Assembly: GCF_003058225.1 (NCBI RefSeq)
Contig: NZ_QBUG01000011.1
Location: forward strand, 186,001-250,000
Source: Promicromonospora sp. AC04
GTDB lineage: Bacteria > Actinomycetota > Actinomycetes > Actinomycetales > Cellulomonadaceae
DNA length: 64,000 nucleotides
Direction of reading: 5' to 3'
Of the stretch, positions 16,353 to 24,067 are shown in pieces (the first letter of the stretch is position 1; the number at the start of each line of letters is the position of its first letter). The notes under the pieces were generated by a model. It saw nothing but the letters and a program-made list of their open reading frames with translations, searched no databases and had not been told where the DNA came from. The position numbers were made by a program, and so were the translations under genes.

Positions 16353-17755
16353 CAGACCGGGTTCTCCCCGGTGAGGCCGGAGTAGTTCGCGTCGTGCCAG
16401 CCGTCGTTGTTCTTCCGCGGGTCGTTCGGGTTCAGGATCGACGGGTTCATCATGCTGAACGGGCGGCCGAACCAGCCGATCGTGTAGGCGATCGGCCCGA
16501 CGTACATCCACGGCTTGATCCGGTAGATGTTCCCGAGCAGCCCGAGATTGCTCGCGATCTTGTTCACGTCCCTGATGTCGCTGATACCGATCAGGCGGTC
16601 CCAGCGGTAGTCGCCCTTGGGCCAGGCCTTCGTGAGGCGGCTCCAGTCCTCCTTGAGGACCCACTTCGGATTCTTGAAGATGTGCCACCAACCGGGACTG
16701 ACTCGTGTCTTGAGCAGGAAGTCCCCCATGCTCCGGAAGTTGCCGACGGCCTTGAACAACGCGTCCCTGACCCCATCACGCGCGGCCGGGGTCAGGTTGC
16801 GAAGCGCGAACGCGAGAGTGCCGATCTTGTCCTTCGCCAGGTTCAGCTGCACCGGCCCGGCCTTCGTCAGGCCGAGCCCCTGGATGCCCTTGAGCTTGCT
16901 CGCGATCTTCGCCGCGATGCCGATCCCCACGAGGCTCAGCACACCGAGGATGACGCCGAGCCAGCTGCCCTCGCCCTGGGCGGCCAGGATGAAGCTCGCG
17001 ACCACGGAGACCACGGCGACCCCGATACCGATGAGCGCGATGACGTTCAGCCCGGGGATCAGGATCGCAAGCACGGCGAGCGCCAGCCCGATGTACGTCA
17101 GGATCTCGACCAGCGCCTTGAGGAACTTGTTGAGCCGGTGCACGAAGGCGTCCCAGCCCGAGGTGTGCAGCCCGTCGACCTTCCAGTTCTCCCGGATCTT
17201 GGCGGCGGCGGTCTCGGCGGCGAGCCTGAGCGCCTCGAGGGCGCCGGCCACCTTCTGCTTGGCCGCCGCGATGCCGGAGCCTGCGGTGTTGATCGCCGCC
17301 TCGCGGTCCGACGACGCGGTCTTCTCCTTGTCGGTCAGCGGCGGGGCGTCGTCCGGCCTGGTCGCGTTGACCGGGTCCGGCATGCCCTCCGCGCTCTGGA
17401 GCTCGCGGTTGGCCTTCTCCGCATCGGTCAGGGCGTTCCACGTGTCGGTCCGGGCAGTGGTCAGCGACGGCTCGTAGGTGTCGAGCGCCGAGTGCACGTC
17501 TGCGTACCGGCCGGCCGCCTTGTCGAGGGCCCCTGCGCTCTCCCGGGCGCGCTTGCGCATGGCGTCCGCGGACTGTCCCTTGAGGAGACGGACGTCGCCG
17601 TCGCCGATCCTCTTGAGCAGGGCCGCCTGCTCGGTCATCGCCTCGGAGATCTTCTTGTAGTGGGCGATGACCTCGTCCAGCTCCGAGGGATCAGCCGGGA
17701 CCGGGTCCGAGTCGTGGTCGACCAGTGACCATTCCCCCATGCGGGCGGCGCTCAT
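16352..17755 (-). CDS. Putative T7SS-secreted protein with central membrane region, cassette B gene 3
   Basis: 467 residues; AGAGGAGA precedes ATG 17755. The first 290 residues follow the cassette A protein closely, including the signal-like N-terminus, the block EGMPDPVNA.RPDDAPPLTD, the ENW...GWDAF segment and the hydrophobic helices (about 212-285). Beyond that the sequence diverges, with a basic segment rich in Lys and Trp (FKNPKWVLKEDWSRLTKAW) and a hydrophobic end. Encoded between the WXG100 pair and the two unknown proteins. Probably exported or inserted by the ATPase; activity unknown. Confidence 0.78.
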   Translation of the reverse strand: MSAARMGEWSLVDHDSDPVPADPSELDEVIAHYKKISEAMTEQAALLKRIGDGDVRLLKGQSADAMRKRARESAGALDKAAGRYADVHSALDTYEPSLTTARTDTWNALTDAEKANRELQSAEGMPDPVNATRPDDAPPLTDKEKTASSDREAAINTAGSGIAAAKQKVAGALEALRLAAETAAAKIRENWKVDGLHTSGWDAFVHRLNKFLKALVEILTYIGLALAVLAILIPGLNVIALIGIGVAVVSVVASFILAAQGEGSWLGVILGVLSLVGIGIAAKIASKLKGIQGLGLTKAGPVQLNLAKDKIGTLAFALRNLTPAARDGVRDALFKAVGNFRSMGDFLLKTRVSPGWWHIFKNPKWVLKEDWSRLTKAWPKGDYRWDRLIGISDIRDVNKIASNLGLLGNIYRIKPWMYVGPIAYTIGWFGRPFSMMNPSILNPNDPRKNNDGWHDANYSGLTGENPV

Positions 17756-17817
17756 CCGTCTCCTCTTCTGCTGCTGTCACATAGCGGTGGCTGCTGCCCG
17801 GGTGGCGGCGGGGCGTC

Positions 17818-18099
17818 CTACTTCTGGTCGAAGGTCGAGGCCAGCTGGTCCTCGGTGTCGGTCCAGGTCTTCGCCGCCTCGTCCATCTTCTTGGTGAGGT
17901 TGTCGAGCTGCTGCTGGAGCTTCTCCCGCTTGACCCACCAGTCGTCGATGAAGTCGTCCATGGCGCTCTTCAGGACCTCGTGGCCCCAGATCGCGCCGCC
18001 GTCCCAGAGCTTCGACATGTTCTTGAACTCGTCGTTGATCGCCTTGAGATCCCTGGCGGAGTCCTCGAGAACCTCCTTGGTGACTACCAGATCAGCCAT
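17818..18099 (-). CDS. WXG100-family protein, cassette B gene 2
   Basis: 93 residues with W32-D-G34 in the turn (KLWDGGAIWGH), the same paired Trp segment (IDDWWVKREKL) and a helical C-terminus. It has diverged well from its cassette A counterpart, in contrast to the identical first genes. It starts five bases after the stop of gene 1. Likely partner of gene 1 or of the T7SS-signal protein that follows. Confidence 0.88.
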   Translation of the reverse strand: MADLVVTKEVLEDSARDLKAINDEFKNMSKLWDGGAIWGHEVLKSAMDDFIDDWWVKREKLQQQLDNLTKKMDEAAKTWTDTEDQLASTFDQK

Positions 18100-18104
18100 C
18101 GCGA

Positions 18105-18401
18105 TTACTTGTTCAGCGCGTTGGCGAGTTCTTCGTCGGTCTTGCGGAGCGCGTCGGCGGCCTGCTTCAGGTACTCACCGATACCCGTGAGACCCTCCAT
18201 GATCTGCTTGCCACCCTTGTCGAGCTCCTTGTACGACTCGTCGAACCGCTTGGACGACTTGTCCGTCACGTAACCGTCCTGGACCAGGTTGTCCACCATC
18301 GTGCGCAGCTGGTCCAGCTTCGCCTGCATGTCGTCCGACTCCTGCTTCATACGCTGGGCAGCATCTTCCATCTGCCCGAAGGTCACACTGATGTTTGCCA
18401 T
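18105..18401 (-). CDS. WXG100-family protein (EsxA type), cassette B gene 1
   Basis: 98 residues, identical in sequence to the cassette A product; the DNA differs only at about eight silent positions and in the stop codon (TAA here, TGA there). Carries QDG instead of WXG in the turn. It is the first gene of the whole minus-strand T7SS-like cluster. The octamer GTCCGATT occurs upstream of this gene (18461-18468) and of its twin (14738-14745), 50-60 bases before each ATG, and may be a shared promoter element. Confidence 0.92.
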   Translation of the reverse strand: MANISVTFGQMEDAAQRMKQESDDMQAKLDQLRTMVDNLVQDGYVTDKSSKRFDESYKELDKGGKQIMEGLTGIGEYLKQAADALRKTDEELANALNK

Positions 18402-18519
18402 GACTGAACCTCTCGCTCGTGCGTCGCGGACGGTCTCGCTCGTGCACCGCAATCGTCATCAATCGGACTAACCGGGCAGCGACCTAGGTGTGAACGGCTG
18501 ACGAACGACTCACGACGCG

Positions 18520-18560
18520 ACGACGACGGGCCCGGCGCGTCGCGCCTGGCCCGTCGTCGT
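18520..18560. terminator. Hairpin terminator downstream of the lipase gene
   Basis: ACGACGACGGGCC pairs with GGCCCGTCGTCGT, and inside it GGCGC pairs with GCGCC around GTC. The stem is about 18 bp with one mismatch. It lies about 95 bp past the lipase stop and upstream of the T7SS-like cluster. Confidence 0.65.
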
Positions 18561-18655
18561 TCGCACAGAAAGTGCCCCTCACCAGGTATTTCACCCGGTG
18601 GTGCTGCGGCTTCCCACGCCCTCAGCCGTGCATGCGCTCAGCAGTGCAGTCCCGC

Positions 18656-20092
18656 TCAGCAGTGGACCAGGAACGGACGGTCCTTGAACCTCCGGTCGAG
18701 GAACGCGACGACACCGGGCGCCCCGGTCACCATCGTCGAGACGTGCTCCCCGAGGTGCCACTCCCACTGGACGTCCGCGCCGGCGGCGCAGTACTCGTCC
18801 CGCAGCGTCCGGGCCTGGCCCGGCGCGACGATCTCGTCGAGCGTCCCGTGGAAGAGGCGGATCGGCACGTCCGGCGGGTTGGCCCCGAGCCGGTTCTCGT
18901 CGAGCCGCGCCTGCCACTGCGGCGACTGCAGCGGGTCGGTCGTCGTGAACATCCCGATGTTCTGGAACGCGTGCGCGAGCGTCGCGTCCACGCAGGCATC
19001 CTTCTCCCGCTCGAACGTCTCCCGCCCGCGCTCGTTGAGGTACGACTCGAGGTCCAGCTCGGGGTAGGCGGCGTCGAGCCCGTAGGCCGCGAACAGGAGG
19101 AACCCGAACCCGACCTGCCCGTCGAGACCCTCGGCGACCTCGCTGAGGTCGGCGGGCACGCCACCCGCCGCGACGCCGACCAGGTCCAGCTCCGGCGCAT
19201 AGGTGGGCTGCAGCTCGCCCGCCCACATAGCGCCCCCGCCGCCCTGCGAGTAGCCCGAGAAGGCGACCTTGCCACCGGCCTGCAGCCCGGTGGCGGGCAG
19301 GTTCGTGGCGGCGCGCACCACGTCGATGACGGCCCGCCCCTCCGACTGCCCGACGACGTACGTGTGCCCGCCCGGCGTGCCGAGCCCCTCGTAATCGGTC
19401 ACCACGACGGCCCAGCCGGCCAGCAGCATCGGCTCGATGAAGGGCCGCTCGTAGTCCAGCCAGCGCGACGGCGCGCACGTGTCGCCGACGCCGCGCGTCC
19501 CGCTCGCCACGGACACGATCGGCCGCGGGCCCTCGCCCCGCCACGGCGTGGTGGGCACCAGCACCCGCCCGGTCACGGGGATGTCCCGCCCGGTCGCGTT
19601 CGTCGAGTGGTACATCACCAGGTAGTTGCGGGCGCTGAGCTGCCGCGGCTCCTCGCGCCACCGGACCACCTCGCCGTCCGCTCCGTCCGGCAGCGGGTCG
19701 GGCGGGGTGTAGAAGTCGTCGACCGCCACGGCCTGGCCGGGCACCACGGGCACGTCGAGCATGTCGGACGCCGCGGCGGAAAGTCCGGACGCGGCAGCGG
19801 CCTGCCCCGACGCGGCAGAGGCCTGCCCGGACGCGGCGGAAGCCTGCCCGGACGCAGCGGAGAGTCCGGACGCGGCGGAGAGCCCGGGCGCCGCAGCGGC
19901 ATGCCCGGACAGGGCGGAGAGATCGGACGCCGTGGCGGCCGGGACGGCGGCCACGGCGGGTAGCGCCAGCGTCGTCAGGGCCGCGGCGACGGCGGTCCAG
20001 TGGAGCCGAGCGCGGCGTCCGGGTGTCCGACGTCGGCCGGAAGCGGGGATGCGGGACGCGGACTGGGCGTGCGAATCGGTGTCGAGCGGCAT
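18656..20092 (-). CDS. Secreted lipase (LIP family, alpha/beta hydrolase)
   Basis: 478 residues; GAGGAGA precedes ATG 20092. Residues 1-56 are a long signal region (basic, then hydrophobic to about 55), followed by a low-complexity SAASGQA repeat (57-110) and the hydrolase. The likely triad is S282 in GYSQGG, D419 in HGTLDE and H450 in GEHVS. The arrangement matches secretory lipases of the Candida-lipase-like group. Substrate probably esters or triacylglycerol. Monocistronic, with a hairpin in its leader and one after its end. Confidence 0.88.
   Translation of the reverse strand: MPLDTDSHAQSASRIPASGRRRTPGRRARLHWTAVAAALTTLALPAVAAVPAATASDLSALSGHAAAAPGLSAASGLSAASGQASAASGQASAASGQAAAASGLSAAASDMLDVPVVPGQAVAVDDFYTPPDPLPDGADGEVVRWREEPRQLSARNYLVMYHSTNATGRDIPVTGRVLVPTTPWRGEGPRPIVSVASGTRGVGDTCAPSRWLDYERPFIEPMLLAGWAVVVTDYEGLGTPGGHTYVVGQSEGRAVIDVVRAATNLPATGLQAGGKVAFSGYSQGGGGAMWAGELQPTYAPELDLVGVAAGGVPADLSEVAEGLDGQVGFGFLLFAAYGLDAAYPELDLESYLNERGRETFEREKDACVDATLAHAFQNIGMFTTTDPLQSPQWQARLDENRLGANPPDVPIRLFHGTLDEIVAPGQARTLRDEYCAAGADVQWEWHLGEHVSTMVTGAPGVVAFLDRRFKDRPFLVHC
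19765..19915 (-). repeat. Repeat-coded Ser/Ala/Gly linker in the lipase
   Basis: Units of about 21 bp encoding SAASGQA and shorter variants form the linker after the signal peptide. Individual units are nearly identical over most of their length. Confidence 0.65.
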
Positions 20093-20112
20093 CGGATCTC
20101 CTCGGTGAGGTC

Positions 20113-20140
20113 CCCGGGCACTCGGCGTTGAGTGCCCGGG
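20113..20140. promoter_or_regulatory. Hairpin in the lipase leader
   Basis: CCCGGGCACTC and GAGTGCCCGGG form a perfect 11-bp stem with a 6-base loop, about 20 bases upstream of the lipase ATG and just before its ribosome site. It may affect translation or be a terminator for read-through from upstream. Confidence 0.45.
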
Positions 20141-20246
20141 CCCGCGAGCGGGCCACTACTGACTCTAACCGCAATAGCATCCGGACAATAGGGTCCGGCC
20201 CTGTTCCGCGCGATGACCGGTCAGGTCCGTCGGCACCGCCGAGCAC

Positions 20247-20366
20247 GGTCCGCTGTCACCAGGCGTCGCTGAGCTCGGTCCGTTGTCACCGGACATCGTC
20301 CAGTTCGGTCCGCTGTCACCGGACTGCGTCGAGATCGGTCCGCTGTCAGCAGACTGCGTCGAGATC
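20247..20366. repeat. Four 30-bp tandem repeats in an intergenic region
   Basis: Units start at 20247, 20277, 20307 and 20337, each beginning GGTCCGyTGTCA and ending in GAGnTC or a close variant. They run straight into the palindrome at 20365-20422, whose arm repeats the same GAGATCGGTC core. The 352-bp gap 20093-20444 contains only these repeats and hairpins. Confidence 0.8.
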
Positions 20367-20422
20367 GGTCGGTTGCACCGAGATCGGTCCATCGATGGGC
20401 CGATCTCGGTGCAACCGACCGA
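20365..20422. terminator. Long hairpin, family A, downstream of the DUF6580 gene
   Basis: A 26-bp stem with one mismatch around ATCGAT. The arm reads TCGGTCGGTTGC, ACC, then GAGATCGG. The same arm with CTT in place of ACC occurs at 39184-39243. It sits 23 bp past the stop of the DUF6580 gene, so it is its likely terminator. Confidence 0.65.
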
Positions 20423-20444
20423 ACTCAGCGATCCGTGGGCCTGC

Positions 20445-21059
20445 TCAGCCCTTGGCGGGGGCGGGGGCCGTCAACGCGCTCGCCTCCGCGCGCTCCACCA
20501 GGCCGGCGACGACGGCGGCGAGCGGCACCAGCACCAGGTTGCCCAGCAGCATGGTGCGCAGGAACGGCAGTCCCGCCACGTAGCTCGCGAGCAGCCCGTC
20601 CAGGGTCGACGGGTACAGCCCGTCCATCAGCCACACGCCGAAGTTGGTCCAGGCGAAGAACCACAGCGAGCCGGCCACGCCCACACCGAGCGCGGCCGCG
20701 TACCGGCTTGGCCCCCTGAGGTGCCGCGCGAGGATCGCGCCCGCGCCCACCACCGCCCACGCCGACCAGGTGAACCACATGATCTGCGTGTTGCCGAGCA
20801 CCGCGTCGCTCACGGCGACCACGGCGAACGGCACCACTGCCGCCCACCGGTTGCGCAGCAGGAGCACTGCGAGGAATGTCGCCGCGGTGGCGATCTCGAG
20901 GTTCGGGGGCGCGCCCAGCCCGGGCGCGACCAGCCGCCACAGCACCGCGGCGGTCAGCACCAGCACCACTGTCGCCGGCCGCCACCAGCGGTGGGCCAGC
21001 TCCCGGACCGTGAGGTCGCGCCGGTCGCCCGACGGCGTCAGTACGTCTCGATCGTCCAC
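20445..21059 (-). CDS. DUF6580-type integral membrane protein
   Basis: 204 residues with about six hydrophobic helices and short loops, built like a substrate-capture (S) component of ECF vitamin transporters. Motifs include NTQIMWFTWSAW and SLWFFAWTNFGVW. The GTG start at 21059 has an AGGAGAT site and overlaps the lipoprotein gene by 22 bases, so the two are cotranscribed. Similar proteins are annotated as DUF6580 putative transport proteins. Substrate unknown; a cobalamin-like or other cofactor link is suggested only by the partner gene. Confidence 0.75.
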   Translation of the reverse strand: MDDRDVLTPSGDRRDLTVRELAHRWWRPATVVLVLTAAVLWRLVAPGLGAPPNLEIATAATFLAVLLLRNRWAAVVPFAVVAVSDAVLGNTQIMWFTWSAWAVVGAGAILARHLRGPSRYAAALGVGVAGSLWFFAWTNFGVWLMDGLYPSTLDGLLASYVAGLPFLRTMLLGNLVLVPLAAVVAGLVERAEASALTAPAPAKG

Positions 21060-21478
21060 GTGATCTCCTGACCGTCCTCGGTCTCCAGTGTCCCAGCACC
21101 GACCTGCGCGGGCTCGCCGTCCACGGACAGCGACCAGAACTCCTTCTTCGAGTCGTCCGCCGCGCGGCCACCGATCGCCGTCACGAATGCGTTCTCGCCC
21201 TCACCCGTGACCTCGGCGGACGGGTCCGCCTCGAGCAGCAGCTCCAGGGCGGTCGAGCCGGTCCGCCCGGCGTAGCTGAAGGTGTCCGCCCCCGGCTTCT
21301 GCGCATCGCCGTCGGACGGCGATGGGCTGGCGGCGTCCGACTGCTGGCTCAGGGTCGCCGAGACCATCGGCTCCGGGTCGGCGGCCGGGCCACCGCAGGC
21401 CGCGAGCAGCCCGGCGACGAAGAGGGCGGTGGCCGCCGAGCCGAGGGTCCGGAACGGGCGGCGAGAAGTCGTGTTCAC
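21038..21478 (-). CDS. Lipoprotein with a DUF4430-like domain
   Basis: 146 residues; lipobox LLAACG at about 24-29 gives a lipid-anchored protein with a Ser/Asp-rich spacer. The C-terminal 85 residues (STALELLLEADPSAEV, FWSLSVDGEPAQVGAGTLETEDG, ITWTIE) fit DUF4430, which is related to the small domain of transcobalamin-type binding proteins. Likely partner of the membrane protein encoded by the overlapping next gene. The GTG start lies 7 bases after the TAGACT -10 box. Confidence 0.75.
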   Translation of the reverse strand: MNTTSRRPFRTLGSAATALFVAGLLAACGGPAADPEPMVSATLSQQSDAASPSPSDGDAQKPGADTFSYAGRTGSTALELLLEADPSAEVTGEGENAFVTAIGGRAADDSKKEFWSLSVDGEPAQVGAGTLETEDGQEITWTIETY

Positions 21479-21485
21479 GCTCGCG

Positions 21486-21491
21486 AGTCTA
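21486..21491 (-). promoter_or_regulatory. -10 box TAGACT of a leaderless gene
   Basis: TAGACT (minus strand) stands 7 bases before the GTG start of the DUF4430-like lipoprotein at 21478, with no ribosome site between. Confidence 0.5.
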
Positions 21492-21676
21492 GGTTGGCGC
21501 GCGCCGCGGGGCGCCGCCGTCTCAGGCGCCGGGCGGCCCGGACGCCGAGCGGCTCGGACGCCGGGCTCCTGAACGCCTCAGCCGGCGGTTCGCTCCCGGC
21601 GGGAACGCCATGCCACCCCGACGGCGTCGCAGGCGCGCTTCGCCTGGCTCCGGGCCCACGCCCGCGCGATCGGGGA

Positions 21677-21716
21677 CGGCGAGACGGAACCCCGACGGAC
21701 CGTCTCGGCTCACCCG
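21677..21716. terminator. Candidate terminator of parE
   Basis: GGCGAGACGG and CCGTCTCGGC form an imperfect stem of about 9 bp with a 12-base loop, a few bases past the parE stop. Weaker than the other hairpins in the window. Confidence 0.4.
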
Positions 21717-21720
21717 CAGG

Positions 21721-23844
21721 TCAGGCGTCGATCCGGGAGCGGTCCAGCTCCGCCGCGCCCGCGATGAGGAACTCCTTGCGGGGAGCCACGTCGGTGCCCA
21801 TCAGCAGCTCGAACGCCCGCTCGGCGGCCTCGGCATGCTCCGCCGTGACGCGTCGGAGCGTGCGGTGCCTCGGGTCCATGGTGGTCTCCGCAAGCTGGTC
21901 GGCGTCCATCTCGCCCAGGCCCTTGTACCGCTGGATGTCCGGCTTGTAGCGACGCCCCGCCTTGTCGAGCTTCTTGAGCGTGGTGCCCAGCTCGGCCTCC
22001 GAGTACGTGTAGATGTACTCGTTCTTGCGCCGGCCGTTGCCGATCACCTCGACGCGGTGCAGCGGCGGGACAGCCGCGAACACGCGCCCGGCCTCCACCA
22101 TCGGCTTCATGTAGCGGTAGAAGAGGGTCAGCAGGAGGGTGCGGATGTGCGCGCCGTCCACGTCGGCGTCGGTCATCATGATGATCTTGCCGTAGCGCGC
22201 GGCCTCGATGTCGAAGGACCGGCCGGAGCCCGCGCCGAGCACCTGGATGATCGCCGCGCACTCCGCGTTGCGGAGCATGTCGCTGATCGACGCCTTCTGG
22301 ACGTTCAGGATCTTGCCGCGAATCGGCAGCAGCGCCTGGAAGTCGCTGGAGCGCGCAAGCTTCGCGGTGCCGAGCGCGCTGTCGCCCTCGACGATGAACA
22401 GCTCGGAGCGGTCCACGTCGTTCGAGCGGCAGTCCGCCAGCTTGGCCGGCAGCGAGGAGGTCTCCAGCGCGTTCTTGCGGCGCGAGATCTCCTTCTGCTT
22501 GCGGGCCGTGATGCGCGCGCGCATCTCGGCGACGATCTTGTCGAGCAGCAGCGAGGCCTGCGTCTTCTCGTCGCGCTTGGGGGAGGTCAGCCGCGCCTGG
22601 ATCTCCTTCTCGACCACCCGGGAGACGATCTGGCGCACCGGGCCGGTGCCCAGCACCTCCTTGGTCTGCCCCTCGAACTGCGGCTCGGAGAGGCGCACGG
22701 TGACCACGGCGGTGAGGCCCGCGAGCACGTCGTCCTTCTCGATGCGCTCGGCGCCGTCCTTCGTGGAGACCTTGAGCTTGCGCGCGTTGGTCTCCACGCC
22801 CTTGCGGATCACCTTGAGCAGGCCCTGCTCGAAGCCCGTCAGGTGCGTGCCGCCCTTGGGCGTCGAGATGATGTTGACGAACGAGCGCACCTCGGTGTCG
22901 TAGCCCGTGCCCCAGCGCAGCGCGATGTCGACCTCGCACTCGCGCTGCACCTCGCGCGGGGACATGTGACCGCGCTCGTCCAGCACCGGGACGGTCTCGG
23001 TGAAGTTGCCCGACCCCTGCAGCACCCACGTCGCCGTGACGGGCGTGTCGGGGGCCAGGAACTCGACGAAGTCGGCGGCGCCGCCGGTGTGCTTGAAGGA
23101 CTCCTCGTGCGGGCCGTTCTCGCCCGGCGTGCCGGGCAGGCCGCGCTCGTCCCGCACCACGATCTCGAGGCCCGGCACCAGGAACGTGGTCTGCCGGACG
23201 CGCGTGACCAGCTCGTCGTAGCTGAAGACCGCGGACTTGGGGAAGATCTGCCGGTCGGCCCAGTAGCGCACGCGCGTGCCGGTGCGGCCGCGCGGCACCT
23301 TGCCGACCACGCCGAGCTCGGAGTGGTCCACGAAGGGCTGGAACGCCGCGTCCGGGCTGGGGCCCGAGGCCGGGTCGGAGAACGTCCCCGGCTCGCCACG
23401 GTGGAAGGTCATGCGGTACGTCTTGCCGCCGCGGTCCACCTCGACGTCGAGGCGCGCGGACAGCGCGTTCACCACGGACGCGCCGACGCCGTGCAGGCCG
23501 CCGGACGCCTGGTACGAGCCGCCGCCGAACTTACCGCCCGCGTGCAGCTTGGTGTAGACCACCTCGACGCCGGTCAGGCCCGTCTTGGGCTCGATGTCGA
23601 CGGGGATGCCGCGCCCGTCGTCCGAGACGGTCACCGAGGTGTCGGCGTGCAGCACGACGCCGATCTTCGTGGCGTGGCCGCCCAGGGCCTCGTCGACGGA
23701 GTTGTCGATGACTTCCCAGAGGCAGTGCATCAGGCCACGGGAGTCGGTGGTCCCGATGTACATTCCGGGACGCTTACGGACCGCCTCGAGACCCTCGAGG
23801 ACGGACAGATGGCGAGCGGTGTACGACTCGGACGTTGCGGTCAC
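21721..23844 (-). CDS. parE: DNA topoisomerase IV subunit B (ParE/GyrB family)
   Basis: 707 residues. GHKL ATPase domain at the start (EAVRKRPGMYIG; SVDEALGGHA; DDGRGIP; GLHGVGASVVNALS), then a transducer domain and a Toprim domain (EGDSALG, then MMTDADVDGAHIRTLLLT), ending with RYKGLGEMDADQL. It supplies ATP to strand passage with ParC, which is not in the window. A second type II B subunit near the principal sigma gene matches the Streptomyces gyrB2/hrdB arrangement, which supports ParE rather than GyrB. GTG start, 6 bases after the TACGCT -10 box. Confidence 0.93.
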   Translation of the reverse strand: MTATSESYTARHLSVLEGLEAVRKRPGMYIGTTDSRGLMHCLWEVIDNSVDEALGGHATKIGVVLHADTSVTVSDDGRGIPVDIEPKTGLTGVEVVYTKLHAGGKFGGGSYQASGGLHGVGASVVNALSARLDVEVDRGGKTYRMTFHRGEPGTFSDPASGPSPDAAFQPFVDHSELGVVGKVPRGRTGTRVRYWADRQIFPKSAVFSYDELVTRVRQTTFLVPGLEIVVRDERGLPGTPGENGPHEESFKHTGGAADFVEFLAPDTPVTATWVLQGSGNFTETVPVLDERGHMSPREVQRECEVDIALRWGTGYDTEVRSFVNIISTPKGGTHLTGFEQGLLKVIRKGVETNARKLKVSTKDGAERIEKDDVLAGLTAVVTVRLSEPQFEGQTKEVLGTGPVRQIVSRVVEKEIQARLTSPKRDEKTQASLLLDKIVAEMRARITARKQKEISRRKNALETSSLPAKLADCRSNDVDRSELFIVEGDSALGTAKLARSSDFQALLPIRGKILNVQKASISDMLRNAECAAIIQVLGAGSGRSFDIEAARYGKIIMMTDADVDGAHIRTLLLTLFYRYMKPMVEAGRVFAAVPPLHRVEVIGNGRRKNEYIYTYSEAELGTTLKKLDKAGRRYKPDIQRYKGLGEMDADQLAETTMDPRHRTLRRVTAEHAEAAERAFELLMGTDVAPRKEFLIAGAAELDRSRIDA

Positions 23845-23850
23845 GGCGAC

Positions 23851-23856
23851 AGCGTA
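23851..23856 (-). promoter_or_regulatory. -10 box TACGCT of parE
   Basis: TACGCT on the minus strand is 6 bases from the GTG start at 23844, with no Shine-Dalgarno, which indicates a leaderless message. Confidence 0.55.
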
Positions 23857-24067
23857 GACGAGGACACTGACAACGCTGGTGAGGAGCCTCGGTGAGGCGC
23901 CTCACGACGGGTCGTGTGACAACAGAATTCACCCCATGACGGAAATTACCCTTTCAGCGCAATTGGGGGCGGATGGGGTCCAAGACTGTGAGGCACGCCG
24001 CTATGCTCGCAGCGAACCGGCCACATGGGCTGGCATGAACCGCGCGAGCGAATGGTTGGATGGAGAT

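Noticed and set aside
20247-20366. CRISPR array
   Set aside because: Direct 30-bp units with no spacers between them and no cas genes in the window.
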